Positions 35,629 to 46,285 of a stretch of DNA of 64,000 bases are shown one piece after another. The notes under the pieces are model-generated. The model was not told where the DNA came from. It did not search any database and worked only from the letters and a program-made list of their open reading frames with translations. Both the position numbers and the translations under genes were made by a program. The DNA is from Camillea tinctor. Its lineage: Eukaryota; Ascomycota; Sordariomycetes; Xylariales; Xylariaceae. Each line of letters opens with the position of its first letter. The first letter of the stretch is position 1. The stretch covers positions 1 through 64,000 of the forward strand of contig MU394152.1 of assembly GCA_022578605.1 (NCBI GenBank). The letters run 5' to 3'.

Positions 35629-36195
35629 GCTGGCCAAAAAGGAGACTTGGAGTTCCGGATGGAGATGCCACCTTTCCCTTTGTTCACGCTCACGACTCGA
35701 TCACGCCACCACGAATCTTCTTTGCCTTACATGATATGTTCACCCGGATATTTGACTAGGGTGCTCAACATGAGAGGAGGGGTTATGGGCATCTCGCGAC
35801 AAAACTTTCTCATCTTATGCTTGTAGTAAAATAGAGTCATAGACCGTGATCACTCCCGTCTAATGAATGATTGTGAAAGAAATATTATGAATATGATGCT
35901 AGCACCTAAGTAATTCTGTGACCACTCAGACTTTGTAGTATCGTGTCTATTCTCGAGGTTCATGCAATGCCAGTCACCCATATTTAAAGAGTATTTGCCT
36001 CGTTCGTTTGGGACAATACCCATCATATGGTTTATTATATTGTCATAAGAAGTATTATATATATGATGGAATAGCGTTGTGCCTTTTTTTTCTCTATTTC
36101 TTATTGCTACGCCCTGTCTCCCCCTTGCTATCTAACACCGTAATCTACTCTACACAGCAACAATCCTTTTTAGATACAGCACACCACTAACTCAA
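35629..36195. other. Convergent spacer TEF1 / SLS1-like
   Basis: 567 bp with the 3' UTR of TEF1 (GC-richer first 100 bp, then AT-rich) and the end of the SLS1-like gene. No extra feature was seen. Confidence 0.65.
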
Positions 36196-39004
36196 CTAAC
36201 TTGTCAAGGGCTCACCATTAGCATTAACTGGCCATAGCCGCTTGTTCGTAGCAAAGTTCAAGCTGCTTTCTAGGAACCTCTCCTGCGCCGTCTCTTTGGC
36301 CACGTCCTTATCATTTCCTTCCACCTCCGTTCCAGGCAGGGGTTCAAGCGTGATCTCAGCACGCCGACCGCCGCCACGGCCAGCCTCGATGGAGGTGTAG
36401 GTGAGGCGGTGACCCTCATGAGGTAGGGAGATGGAGCGGTGGACCTCGAGGCCAACAAAGGTGTACTGGACGCTAGTATCCTCGTCCTCTTCACCCGTGT
36501 CGTTGCCTGCGTTCGCGAAGAGGCGGCGAGGCACGGGAAAGCGCTGGTGAGGGGGCGCTTCGAGCTTGCCCTCTTCGAGGTTGAGTGGGGCCGCGCTAAG
36601 GAAGTCAATGATGGGTTGCCAGGCGGCGAGGGTGGGACGGTCCTTGGCCTCAAGGACGGAGTACTGGGTCTGGGTGAAGCGTAGGTCGACAGGGGAGGAG
36701 GGGAGTAGCACGTCTGTGTGGTGGGTGCGCGTGATGGCGATGAGGCTGTCGACACCTATGATTTGCTTGTCGGTGGCAGCGACACGGAGCTCGAGGATGG
36801 GTGCGAGAGGCTCCTCGGCGCGCTCGTTGGACTCCTTTTCGATCTCCTTTTCCCTCAACGCTACGGCCCGCCGCTCCTCTGCGTATAACCTCTTCCTGAG
36901 ATGTATTGGCATCTTAGGCGGCTTGGGCACGATGCAGAGCTCCGGAGATGGCCAGAAGCGGAAGACGATGGTCGTCTTGGGTTGATTATCTATGGGTTGA
37001 AGAAGTGGTTCTTGGTGTTCCTGGAATTTGACAAAGTGGTGAGGGTGTGGTGTCATGGGTACGAAGATATGTTTTTCTTGGCTAAGCATATGATCAGAGG
37101 TCCCAGGAGCTGCGGTGGACTCTTCGGATTCGTAAGGATGTAATAGAGAGCCAAAGCGCGCCACGGTTGAGGTTCGAATACCACGAGACCATCGGACAGC
37201 AGGTTCTTCAGCTGTCTCTCCGAGAACGAAAGCGTCCTTTGGTGAGAATGTAGATTCAGGTTCGAAAGGTAGGTCGAGTTCCTTGAAAGGCAGGCTTAGG
37301 GCGGGATTTTCATCTTTTCGAGACAAGGGGAGAATATAACGGCCCCAACTGGACATTTTGTCTCTCCAGCTTAATTTCTCCATACTCGTGCTATCTATGA
37401 CAAATCGGCCTTGAGACGGGGCTTGCGAATTTAACCCGTGGAGGCTTGACGATACGTATCGCGGCCTGAGGCCGGTGAGAAGAAGCCGGAAGACGACATG
37501 TCGCATATCTTCAACATGGCCAAGCCCCTTATTGGCTCGCGATTTCACCTGGATCCAAGTCACATGAATCTACCACAAACCATGTTAGAATGAACAAGTC
37601 CTCTTTCGCAGGTTATTGCCACTTACCCTTCTGCTAGTGCTGCTACATCTTAGATGAGTATTGGTAATACGGCCGACTTCTTCTAGAATATGATCGTCAA
37701 TTTTACCAGGGGTTATGAGTACACTCGGAAAAGTCGATTGTTCGATCGCTTTCAGGGTCGTATGGAGGTCCTGGAGCACAGCTTCGGCCTTGGGCTTAGT
37801 AGTGATGAGGCGAAGCGACCTCTGGTTTCGGATGGCCTCGATCCTTTCGCCAGGTTCGAGCCATATATGACTTAACGTGTTCATGAAGCGCTGAGTGCCC
37901 CCTTCAGAATATTTAGTAGGACATTTGATTTTAACAGGAGAGAACAAACGTACGCATCAAGAGAATGAACTCGTTGTTACGAAGTTTAACCATGGTCTCG
38001 CCTAGGCCGACAGTAAGCTCGGCAATGGTAAGACCCCAGCACTTGCGTAAAATACGGATAGCAATTCGCTCCTTAGGAGTGGCATTAGTTGGTATATAGC
38101 CTCGCAGGCTCGGATCGACATCTCCTCGATTGGCAGAACTTGAATGCGCCAAGGGCACCCAGGGGGATATGCTCTTGACCCAGACACGCTTGCGGACAAT
38201 GGTATCGATGTGCTCACCAACTATAGGCGTTTCGGCAGACTCAGAAGATGTTTCCTCCACGGCTGCTTCTTCAGAATCGAGCTCTTCCAGCGCATCGTCG
38301 GGATCAATTTGGTTGTGCTCTTTTTCATGTTTATTATAGTAATCGACCAACTGGGGAACCAGGAACCCATCAACCAATATATTCTGTAACTTGCGAAATT
38401 CCTTCTCTGTCATTGTCGTGTCTGCCCGAGGCCTTAGACCATCAATGTAGGAATGAACATCATCGGTACTGGGGTCTGTGCCCCGACTTTTGAGCATTGC
38501 TTCAATGTCGGCAACCTCATGGTCAGGAACAACCTCGATGCTTTCCGACTCGTTGAATACACTGTTCTTCTTAACAAGCCCGCCGTCTTTCATGACAATG
38601 GCCTGTGCAGGCTTCCCCAGCATATCCAAGCCGAGATTGGAAGAGGTTTCAGTAAGAAGCCTGCCGCCAGACAGGCGTTTCTTACGGGGTGTGACACGCC
38701 GATATCTTTTTGCACCTATACCGGCATGATTCTGGTCGAAGCTCTGGTCAAAGCTTTGATCGGGGCCCTCGAAGGGGTCGTTTCTATTGCGTCTTTCATA
38801 CCATTCCTCTTCAAATTCGGGGGCGACCGAGGAGGGGGAAGAAGGGAAGGAGAGGGAGGGAGAGGAGGAGAAGGAGGAGACGAATTTGAGGCCGAATGTG
38901 CGGTTTATGGGACTTATAGACTGGGGTAGACGGGAATACTGGCGCAGGATGCGCAGTCGGCAGCCTAGACAGACATTGCCGCCGGATATGCCTCGTGAGA
39001 TCAT
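36196..39004 (-). CDS. SLS1: Mitochondrial inner-membrane regulator, SLS1-like
   Basis: Probable fungal relative of yeast Sls1, a mitochondrial membrane protein that links transcription to translation in the organelle. Exons (minus): 39004-37954, 37901-37627 and 37569-36196, 899 residues. The N-terminus MISRGISGGNVCLGCRLRIL with Arg/Ser-rich sequence afterwards looks like a mitochondrial presequence. The middle contains PTPKERIAIRILRKCWGL-like text (ATPKERIAIRILRKCW), SHIWLEPGERIEAIRNQRSL and GKIDDHILEEVGRITNTHL. The last suggests a KH/RNA-binding-like element. The C-terminal third is a conserved fungal block (LRFTQTQYSVLEAKDRPTL, SSLNFATNKRLWPVNANGEP). Assignment rests on this family resemblance rather than on a catalytic motif, so other mitochondrial RNA-binding proteins remain possible. 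It is divergent from NSE3 across 458 bp. Confidence 0.7.
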
Positions 39005-39462
39005 GGGGGATTTAAGAATGGCCGTTGTTGTTACTGTTGCTGTTGCTATGGCGGGGCAAAATGTATAAATTTCGTGTAAATGACTTTTTTTTTTCTCTCT
39101 CCTTCTTTTATCTTTCTTTATCTTTTGTTAGTACTATCTTATCTTCTTGAAAAAAAAAAAAAGACTGGTCCCTGCTGCAGGACATTTCCTAATAGGGAAA
39201 ACTCTTAAAAAAAAACCCACCCCCACTAGATCCACCTTTCCACGCGACAAGACTAACCTAATTAAATCGAATTGACCTAAATTGAATTAAACTGACCCGA
39301 ACTAAACCGCGTCAATATACCTACCTACCTTCTATATACTTGAATATACCTATCTCTTATTTGCCTATCGACATACCTAACCTAGGAACCTAGGTAGTTA
39401 TTTACATCCTCCACCATTCTGTCTCTGTACCTGCATTCACATATTCACCTATCATCGTAGTC
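39005..39462. promoter_or_regulatory. Divergent promoter SLS1-like / NSE3
   Basis: 458 bp between two starts with T-rich and A-rich runs (39087-39168), a CCTAGGAACCTAGG repeat (about 39379-39396) and several TACCTACC motifs. It probably serves both genes. Confidence 0.6.
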
Positions 39463-40524
39463 ATGCCACCCCAGACACAGATGCAGACACAGAAACGCAG
39501 AAGGACAACCAACCAGGATGAAGATGATCAAGCAGCGCGCCGACGCCAGTCGCGGCGAAACAACGACTCTAACGATGATTCAGAACCATCTGACGATGAC
39601 CACGACAGATCAGCAGCTGATGGCACCGAAAGCCAGCTGATCAAGAAGCTGGTACGATATGCTCTAGCCTGCGAATATGCGAGGATACCAATCAAGAGGG
39701 ATGGCATCCGTGACAAAGGTAGGCAAATCTCTACTATATCTATTTAATCGGCTCTATCTCGCTTCTAACGACTCCCGCCCTCCAGTTCTAGGAAATAACC
39801 CGAGATCTTTTAGGCGGGTTTTCGACGGCGCACAGGGACAGCTGCGGAGTGTATTTGGCATGGAAATGTCCGAGTTGCCAATGAGAGAAAAGCGTACGCT
39901 GAAGGAAAAACAAAGTGAGCCAGCTCTCTGCCACGGTCCTCTCCTATATTTTCTCCTGCCTTCGTTCCATCCACTGACACCCACGTCCATATAGAGGCTA
40001 CTGCTAGAAAAGCAGCCTCACAGGGTCCCGCTTCCTCGCGACAATACGTCCTTGTCTCTACCCTTCCCCAAGAATACAAATCGCAACCTATAATCGGTCC
40101 ATCCCGCATACCTAGCTCGTCTGAGGAAGCTGCCTACGTGGGTTTTTACACCATGTTGATCTCTCTCATCGTCCTAACCGGCGGCGAGCTGAGCAATGTC
40201 AAACTGAAGCGCTACTTAGCCCGCCTGAATGCGGGTCAGAATCTGCCCAACGACAGAACTGATAACGTGTTGCAGAAGCTAGTTAGGCAGGGCTACATTG
40301 ACAAGGTTGTAGAGAAATCAGATGGTGAGGAAGACACGATAACCTGGTGTGTCGGGCCTCGGGGCAAAGTTGAGGTCCCACCACAGAGTATTGCTGCATT
40401 TATTACCGAGGTCTGGGGTGAGTTACCTGAAGATTTTGACAAGAAACTTCAGAGGAGCTTGGGCATCCAGAAAACCCCAGTCGTGAATGACGTAGGCAGG
40501 GAGGAACAAGAATCGGAGAGCTGA
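39463..40524 (+). CDS. NSE3: Smc5/6 complex subunit Nse3 (MAGE family)
   Basis: MAGE-domain kleisin-interacting subunit of the Smc5/6 complex, which partners Nse1 and Nse4 in DNA repair and replication-fork maintenance. Exons: 39463-39718, 39786-39914 and 39995-40524, 304 residues. The N-terminus is basic and acidic low complexity (QKRRRTTNQDEDDQAARRRQ). The MAGE domain starts ESQLIKKLVRYALACEYARIPIKRDGI, followed by FRRVFDGAQGQLRSVFGMEM, and the second winged helix has YVGFYTMLISLIVLTGGEL and NDRTDNVLQKLVRQGYI. DTITWCVGPRGKVEV closes the fold, followed by GIQKTPVVN. Length and motif order match fungal Nse3. The gene is not inside an operon-like group. Confidence 0.9.
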
Positions 40525-40849
40525 GAGTATCCCAAAAGACAGAAGAGGATGTATATACCTGGTCGTCCTCGAGGACAAGGGGTGGCGGTTGGGAAGATAT
40601 GCCCAAAGCCTAAGGCTTCGTTGCATTTCATTATTCGCAGAGGCAACTGCTCTTTTGGTAGGGAATGAATATTGACGTGGCTAGGACTCTCTACCACATA
40701 TTTTTAGAACACTGAAGTAATCATACCGTGTTCGCGTTAACGCCGATGTTATCCTACACCCGAGTAGGTAATATGGAACGATACCTAATATATTCGCAAA
40801 GCCCACCTAGCTACCTCATATGCGTGTTGAACTTTTCTCCTACTTCATT

Positions 40850-40927
<78 letters not shown>

Positions 40928-41006
40928 TTCCTCCTTTTTCTTCTAACCGGATGGCATTCTCCCAAAGAGAGGGGGGGGATTGTAACCGACAGTTCGGCAG
41001 CTATCA
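40525..41006. other. Convergent spacer NSE3 / SF3B5
   Basis: 482 bp containing a 70-bp GT repeat (40852-40925) and a G run (about 40971-40979). It includes both 3' UTRs, and no other gene is visible. Confidence 0.65.
40852..40925. repeat. (GT)n microsatellite, 36 units
   Basis: Almost perfect dinucleotide run between NSE3 and SF3B5. The Cys/Val open frames it creates are artefacts. Confidence 0.95.
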
Positions 41007-41404
41007 CTATCCAGATCTGTGCTGGGCAATAGGCTCTTCACCCTCTCGCGGAGGGGGGGGGCCGCAAGGTTGGACCATCTTCCGTATCAGCTGGGCGCGA
41101 ACTTTGGCAGCAGGTTCGTTCTGTGCAAGTGATATATAGGCGAGATGGGGAGGATGGCCGACGATACTCGAATAGGTATCCCGTGAAATGTTAGTTCTCC
41201 ATTCCCACGAGGTAGTGTCCGGATGACCAGTTCCAACGTATTTCGCCTGTAAACGCTCAAGCTCTTGCTGAGTGCGTAATTTGTCCGCCTGTTCGCGCGC
41301 GTTGTTAGCGACTTGTCTTCTTTAAAGTAGTGGGTATGTGTATATATGTATGAATATTCGATCGAGAGAGGTGACATGGGACAGAGAAAAAAAACACTCA
41401 CCAT
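41007..41404 (-). CDS. SF3B5: Splicing factor 3b subunit 5 (SF3b10)
   Basis: Small U2 snRNP component of the SF3b complex that helps recognise the branch point. Exons (minus): 41404-41402, which is only the ATG, then 41288-41007, giving 94 residues. Fused, the protein starts MADKLRTQQELERLQAKYV, which matches the family start exactly, and continues GTGHPDTTSWEWRTNISRDTY, then SSIVGHPPHLAYISLAQNEP and AKVRAQLIRKMVQPCGPPPP. The tail REGEEPIAQHRSG is specific. The intron from 41401 runs GTGAGT to ACAG. Without the splice the coding frame has no valid start, because the upstream AG that keeps frame lacks an ATG. No single-frame translation shows the whole protein, so an ORF scan misses it. It is divergent from the Cys-rich gene at 42065. 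Confidence 0.93.
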
Positions 41405-42064
41405 TTTTATAGAGCTGTATCTGATAGATAGAGAATAAGAGGATTCTGCACGTCTTCTAGTAGTTGAGGTGGTGGTTATTGTTGTTGTTATTATTCAAAA
41501 TCGCGGCAGATCAAGTAGTAGGTACCTGAGATAGGAAGGGAGTATGTATGTACAAATGGTAGGCTATCTGGTAGATTTTATAAATGCACTGGGGAATAAA
41601 AAGAAAAGTGGTTCATCACTTATTAAGGTTACCTACCTACTATGTATGTACCTACCTACTAACCTAGCAGCCTAGTAGTGTACATAATACCTAGTAAGCA
41701 GCTAAGGTAGATAAGCTTTGACCCCTTATTCTTATAAGGTCAAGAGGTGCATAGCTGAAAACATTTGATCATCCAATCCAAGGTGACTTATACCATACAC
41801 TACATTTCCTCACCTTTGCCTCGCCCATTCATCGAAGGGTTCTGTCCTGTTTTCTCACGCATATACCATATACAGACCTATGGGCATATAAAAACTATAT
41901 CGTCACTTAATTAGTTGTCTATTTCTTGGGCTTTTCAAACAACGGGATTCTACGCGCGCACAGCTACCTGCGCATTTTGCGTGCCTAAGGCGATAAGGGC
42001 TGAGAGTACCACTTCCTTTCATATTAGGTTATAAAACTACTTACAGATACCCCTGAGTTCCATC
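41405..42064. promoter_or_regulatory. Divergent promoter SF3B5 / Cys-rich protein
   Basis: 660 bp with TACCTACC motifs (41630-41710), a TAAGGT inverted motif near 41625 and 41750, and AT-rich blocks. It includes the leaders of both genes. Confidence 0.55.
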
Positions 42065-43458
42065 ATGCTGGAGCCCTGGGATGAAGTGGTCGCGCTTCAG
42101 AAAGAACGTCTTCTCTGTGCCGAGGATGTACAGACTATTAGAGACTTATGTGCCAAGCAACATGGGACAAAACATGTTGTAGAATGCACCGAATGTTGGA
42201 CTCGCCTACTAAACCGCATGAGAGATCGATATCTGAATACTTCCACTAAAGAATGGTTTTCTGGACGACGCGCATTTCTTCAGGATTTAGACACCATGTT
42301 TTCTCAGGCTCGAGCTCATGAGCTTGACCTCGGCGCCATCGAGGAACGCATAACCGACGAAAAGAAAGAATGGTACCGCGACAGGGCCAGAAGCCTGGGT
42401 CTTCACGCAGCCACCAAATCCCCAACAGAAGCTGTCGCACTTCAGCGCAAGTTAAACGATCGGACGTTAACCACTGACCAACTGGCACTAGAGCTGCGGG
42501 TAGCGTTTAGCGATGGTACTATTCGGAGTGAAGAGGCCTTCAACGATTTCATAGATCGATTGAAGATGGCAAAATCGCCGAAGGCCCGGAATGATGCCTA
42601 TATTGATATTTTCTTTCAACCCAGCCATGATGCGGCAGGGGCTGCCAGAGTCCAGAAATACATTAACATGGTAGCAAATGGCGTGCCTATTGCAGATGCA
42701 TTAAACGCCATGTTCAACGATCGCCAATCCGCAAAGGGGGATCGCGACCAGAGGCAGGAGCTTCAAAAACAGCTCGAAGAGCTTAGGAGGGCCAAAGCAG
42801 CGCACGAGATGAGCAAGGCTAAAAAGGATAAGGCTCAACAGGACAAAGCAAAGGTCGCCGCATCCTCCAGTGCACAATACAAGCTCCCCCCATGTTCCGT
42901 CTGTGAGAAAGACGTAGATCCCCAGAATTTCCTATCGTGCCCGCTTTGTCAAATCCTCGCTGAGCATTACGGTCTTCGAAACGAACCTACTATCTTCTGT
43001 TCGCAAGGCTGCCAGGACGACGGTTACGTAGGTTGAACGCCGGTCCTACCAACTTGTAGGCTGAGCTGGATGCTAACTCTAGACAGGAAGCCCACACGCG
43101 CGAAACCCACGAATGTGCAGCTGGGGATGAGTGCACGCTTGTCGCCGACGAAGACGTCGAGATGAACACGGGTGATCAGACCATGTTGACGCTCTGTCAA
43201 GAATGTGTAGAAACGCTGGAAACACCGTCTACCTTCTGCTCTTCGCGCTGTTTCAATCTCAACTTCCAGCGTCATCGGGAGGAAGTTCATCTCCCAGGAC
43301 GGCAAAAGGCCGGCTTCGAGGTCAAGGATGAAAACCAACTCGTGTTCGATGATGAAGATAAAACCAAGTACGGAGCTAAACAGATCGAAGATCACATCGT
43401 CACTCTCCACGAGGCAATAGCTCAGTGGCAGCAGATCACAGGCGCAACTGTAACATGA
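42065..43458 (+). CDS. Uncharacterised Cys/His-rich (MYND/HIT-like) protein
   Basis: Unknown protein. Exons: 42065-43027 and 43087-43458, 444 residues. The N-terminal 250 residues are helical and charged (DVQTIRDLCAKQHGTKHVVECTECW, RRAFLQDLDTMFSQARAHEL, FIDRLKMAKSPKARNDAYID), with a coiled-coil-like stretch (DRDQRQELQKQLEELRRAKAA). The C-terminal part carries three Cys-rich clusters: CSVC then CPLC and CSQGC; HEC and ECTL; and LCQEC, then CSSRC with HxxxH (RHREEVH). This looks like tandem small zinc fingers of the MYND/HIT type, used for protein-protein contacts. It is intact. I can give no function, and the nearest neighbours (SF3B5, ISD11) give no clear clue. Confidence 0.75.
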
Positions 43459-44202
43459 TGTGATGTGATACTCTAAAGATACTAACTAGATCGAGCTGGG
43501 GCGCCGTTTGTCAAGCAATTCCGATAAGATACTATCCCTGTATTTGAGATGGCCTCACCGCCGACCATTTAAGCGATCGAAATAGTTGCTTACTCTGGAG
43601 CTATGAAAGTGCTGAGGTTTAGGTGCCCCCCTCCTTCCCTCCCCCCATCAGGTTGTGTCCTGGGCAGAATAAAGGGTCTGATGTAGTAAGCTATATGTGG
43701 TAGAGAAAAGGATCAAGTTAAAGGGGTTGGTGGTTAATTATTTAGTTGCAGTAGAGCTTGAAATTGTATTATTCATTAAGTAGTGTCTAGGAGGGGGAGG
43801 GGTGGGGGGGGGGGGGGGAGCAAACGACAATGAACTTGAAGGGATAACAATATTCAGCTGAGACGGACCTCTGTTACCTTAGTTCAAAGCTTGCTCGTAG
43901 ATACGCGAATCCGATTCCGTGCCAACCTAAGCAGCTTAACCTTAGTAACAACTTTTCCGGACGCTTGTGCTCGGCGCCGATATTTTTTTTAGACCGAGCT
44001 CCCCCAAATAGCAGGTTAAGGCGGTCGGAACTTGAATTTGCCATTTGTTGCATCATTCCCCTTCTCTTTTTTTCTCTCCCCCGAATTTCACAATTAATAC
44101 AAGGCCAAGTGTGAACATCAACAAAGCCTTTTTCTCCTTCACTCTTCATCGCCCTACCCTTCCGCCACCACCTGCAGATCTGGTCTCAGGTGAAAGCTCG
44201 AC
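43459..44202. other. Spacer Cys-rich protein / ISD11
   Basis: About 740 bp including a G-rich run (43791-43819, GGGGGAGGGGTGGGG then a G run). No other gene was recognised. Confidence 0.6.
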
Positions 44203-44833
44203 ATGTCAATAGTTTCTGCCCTGAAGGGCGATATGCCACAACAAGCTCGGTCATTGGTGAGTTAATATCTAAGCTGCCTGTCTGTATATGTACATAGCAA
44301 ATCCACACCATATATTGAACGAATCTGTTCAGAAGCGCGCACTCTGCACCACTTGACCCAATAGTCCCAGGCTTCTAGCTAATGCAATCCCCGCGCAACC
44401 CAGTACCGTCAACTTCTCCGCCAAGGCGAGCAGTTCCAGGCGTACAACTTTAGAGAGTATGCGAAGCGACGAACGAGAGATGCCTTCCGAGAGAACATGA
44501 ACGTCGAGGATCCTAGACAGATACAAGACCTCATTCAGAAGGGGCTCAAGGAGTTGCAAGTTATGAAGGTGCGCCGAGCCTTGCTCATTTCCTTTGCGAC
44601 CGATCGGCAGTGTTGCGCGGGCGTGCGATAATGCTAACACTTCTCCCACTCAGCGCCAAACAGTTCTCAGTCAGTTCTATCAGCTCGATCGGTTAGTCGT
44701 CGAGGGGGGGATGGCGGTACGTATATTCGTGGGGGGAGGCCCCAAATCCAGAGAAGCCGCTGCTAATTTCCGCCACCAGGGAAAAGACAAGGGGAAGTCG
44801 GGCGACACCACACGACAGAAGGATACAGGGTAA
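44203..44833 (+). CDS. ISD11: Mitochondrial LYR protein Isd11
   Basis: LYR-motif accessory factor that stabilises the cysteine desulfurase Nfs1 with acyl-carrier protein in iron-sulfur cluster assembly. Exons: 44203-44256, 44404-44568, 44654-44716 and 44780-44833, 111 residues. The LYR motif is split across intron 1 (RSL then YRQLL). Exon 2 carries the signature [21 protein letters not shown] and [16 protein letters not shown], and exon 3 carries [19 protein letters not shown] second ATG at 44233 would give the shorter start [10 protein letters not shown], closer to related proteins, and may be the real one. The last intron is 63 bp, a multiple of three with no stop, so reading through it is also possible. 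Its partner Nfs1 is not in this window. Confidence 0.9.
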
Positions 44834-46285
44834 GGGACATCTATACGCATCCGTCTTTACCGCTGCCCTGCCCTGCCGCTAACTCGATAGTGAAACAGGT
44901 GGGATTGATAAGACGAAAGCTTTCCTGATAACAAGCCAGCAGTAACCGTCCGTTTGGGGGGAGGGAGGCACCCCTCGAATGTTGTATTACTAAATAACGA
45001 TTGTACCCATGGCAAAGAGGTCGACATTCGGGTTTGTAGGCTATCTATAAGGTACTTGGATGCGACGTGATGACTTGTTGTTACTTCGAGGGATTCTGTT
45101 CGAGGCGGGCTCTTCATTTTTTTTTTTTTTACCTCTCTTATTATATATATAGGTTCAATGAGTATAGAGAGGGTCAGGCTGCTGGAGGATTGCTACTACA
45201 GTAAGGTATAAACACCCATCATGCCAAGTCGGAAAGGGGTCTGTAGAGTTATACGTGCGAAAGGAAAACGGAAAAAAAAAAAAAAAGGCCTGAAGGTCAG
45301 TGTAAATGCATACATGTTATATCTCGTGGATAGGCGGGGGCCCTTGATGACCAGAAACTCGACACGGGTCAGCGAAGAAGGAAAAAAAAAAGAAAAAAAG
45401 GAGACTTCCTCCCTCTTGGTCAAGGAGTTCCGAGAAACCGAGTTCTCTAAATATAATGACTGTTGAAGTCCCTATATTACTTTTCTTGGGGGGGTTTTTT
45501 TTTTTAAGTTGTACAGAGACATGAAAAGAAGAATATGAAAAGAAAGAAGGAAGAAAAAAAAAGAAAAACAACGTAGCCAGCTATAGTGGAAGAATACTAA
45601 TAGGTTACGTATGTTATTAAATGTAAAATGCTACATGTAGAAGTCCAGGTTTAAAGACCTCAGATAACCTACATAATAAGTACTGTGTACCTGTTGAGTA
45701 TTCACACCCAAACCAAATGCCCGCAAATGTAGGCCTAGCCTCTAGGTGGCCTGATACGAAATGGCCTGTAGATGCCTTAGATGCCCATAAATGCGCTTAA
45801 CGCTTGACGCTTGACGGAGTACTCCGTCTGTCCGTACATACCTAATAGGTGTTGTACATAGTGGGTACATAGTAGGTAGTATTTCTATCACGTGACGAAA
45901 CCAGTACCAAGGTACCTGAATTAACCCATCTGCTGGGATGGTAGGCTACGTAGGGCTACTTCATGTACTAATATGTATGTAGGATGCGTCGCGCCGCCAA
46001 ACTTTATCGTTCGCGACATATTCTCCCATATTTGAATTTATCCCCAACTGCTTGCGACATCATCTGCGCAACCTACCAGGAGGCGCATTTCTGTGCAATC
46101 AATTGACTCTCTCTCAGCTCCGACCTGTGAACACTGTACTGCGCTTCATTAAGCAATTGCCAAGTGGCTAAGATAAATCATCAACACCGCTTTAAGCTAC
46201 CTGGAATTTGGGATTTCGATGACCACGAGCCGAGCCATTGGCACGAGTCGCGCATCCATAGCCGTCCCCTTCTTGAGTACACTCG
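44834..46285. other. Spacer ISD11 / acidic protein gene
   Basis: 1.45 kb. It holds A/T-rich and purine-rich homopolymer tracts (45117-45130, 45270-45286, 45378-45400, 45486-45506, 45549-45570), TAGGTA motifs near 45840-45920, and no gene or RNA that I recognise. Confidence 0.55.

Noticed and set aside
40852..40925. Cys/Val open frames over the GT repeat
   Set aside because: Simple-repeat translation with no other support.
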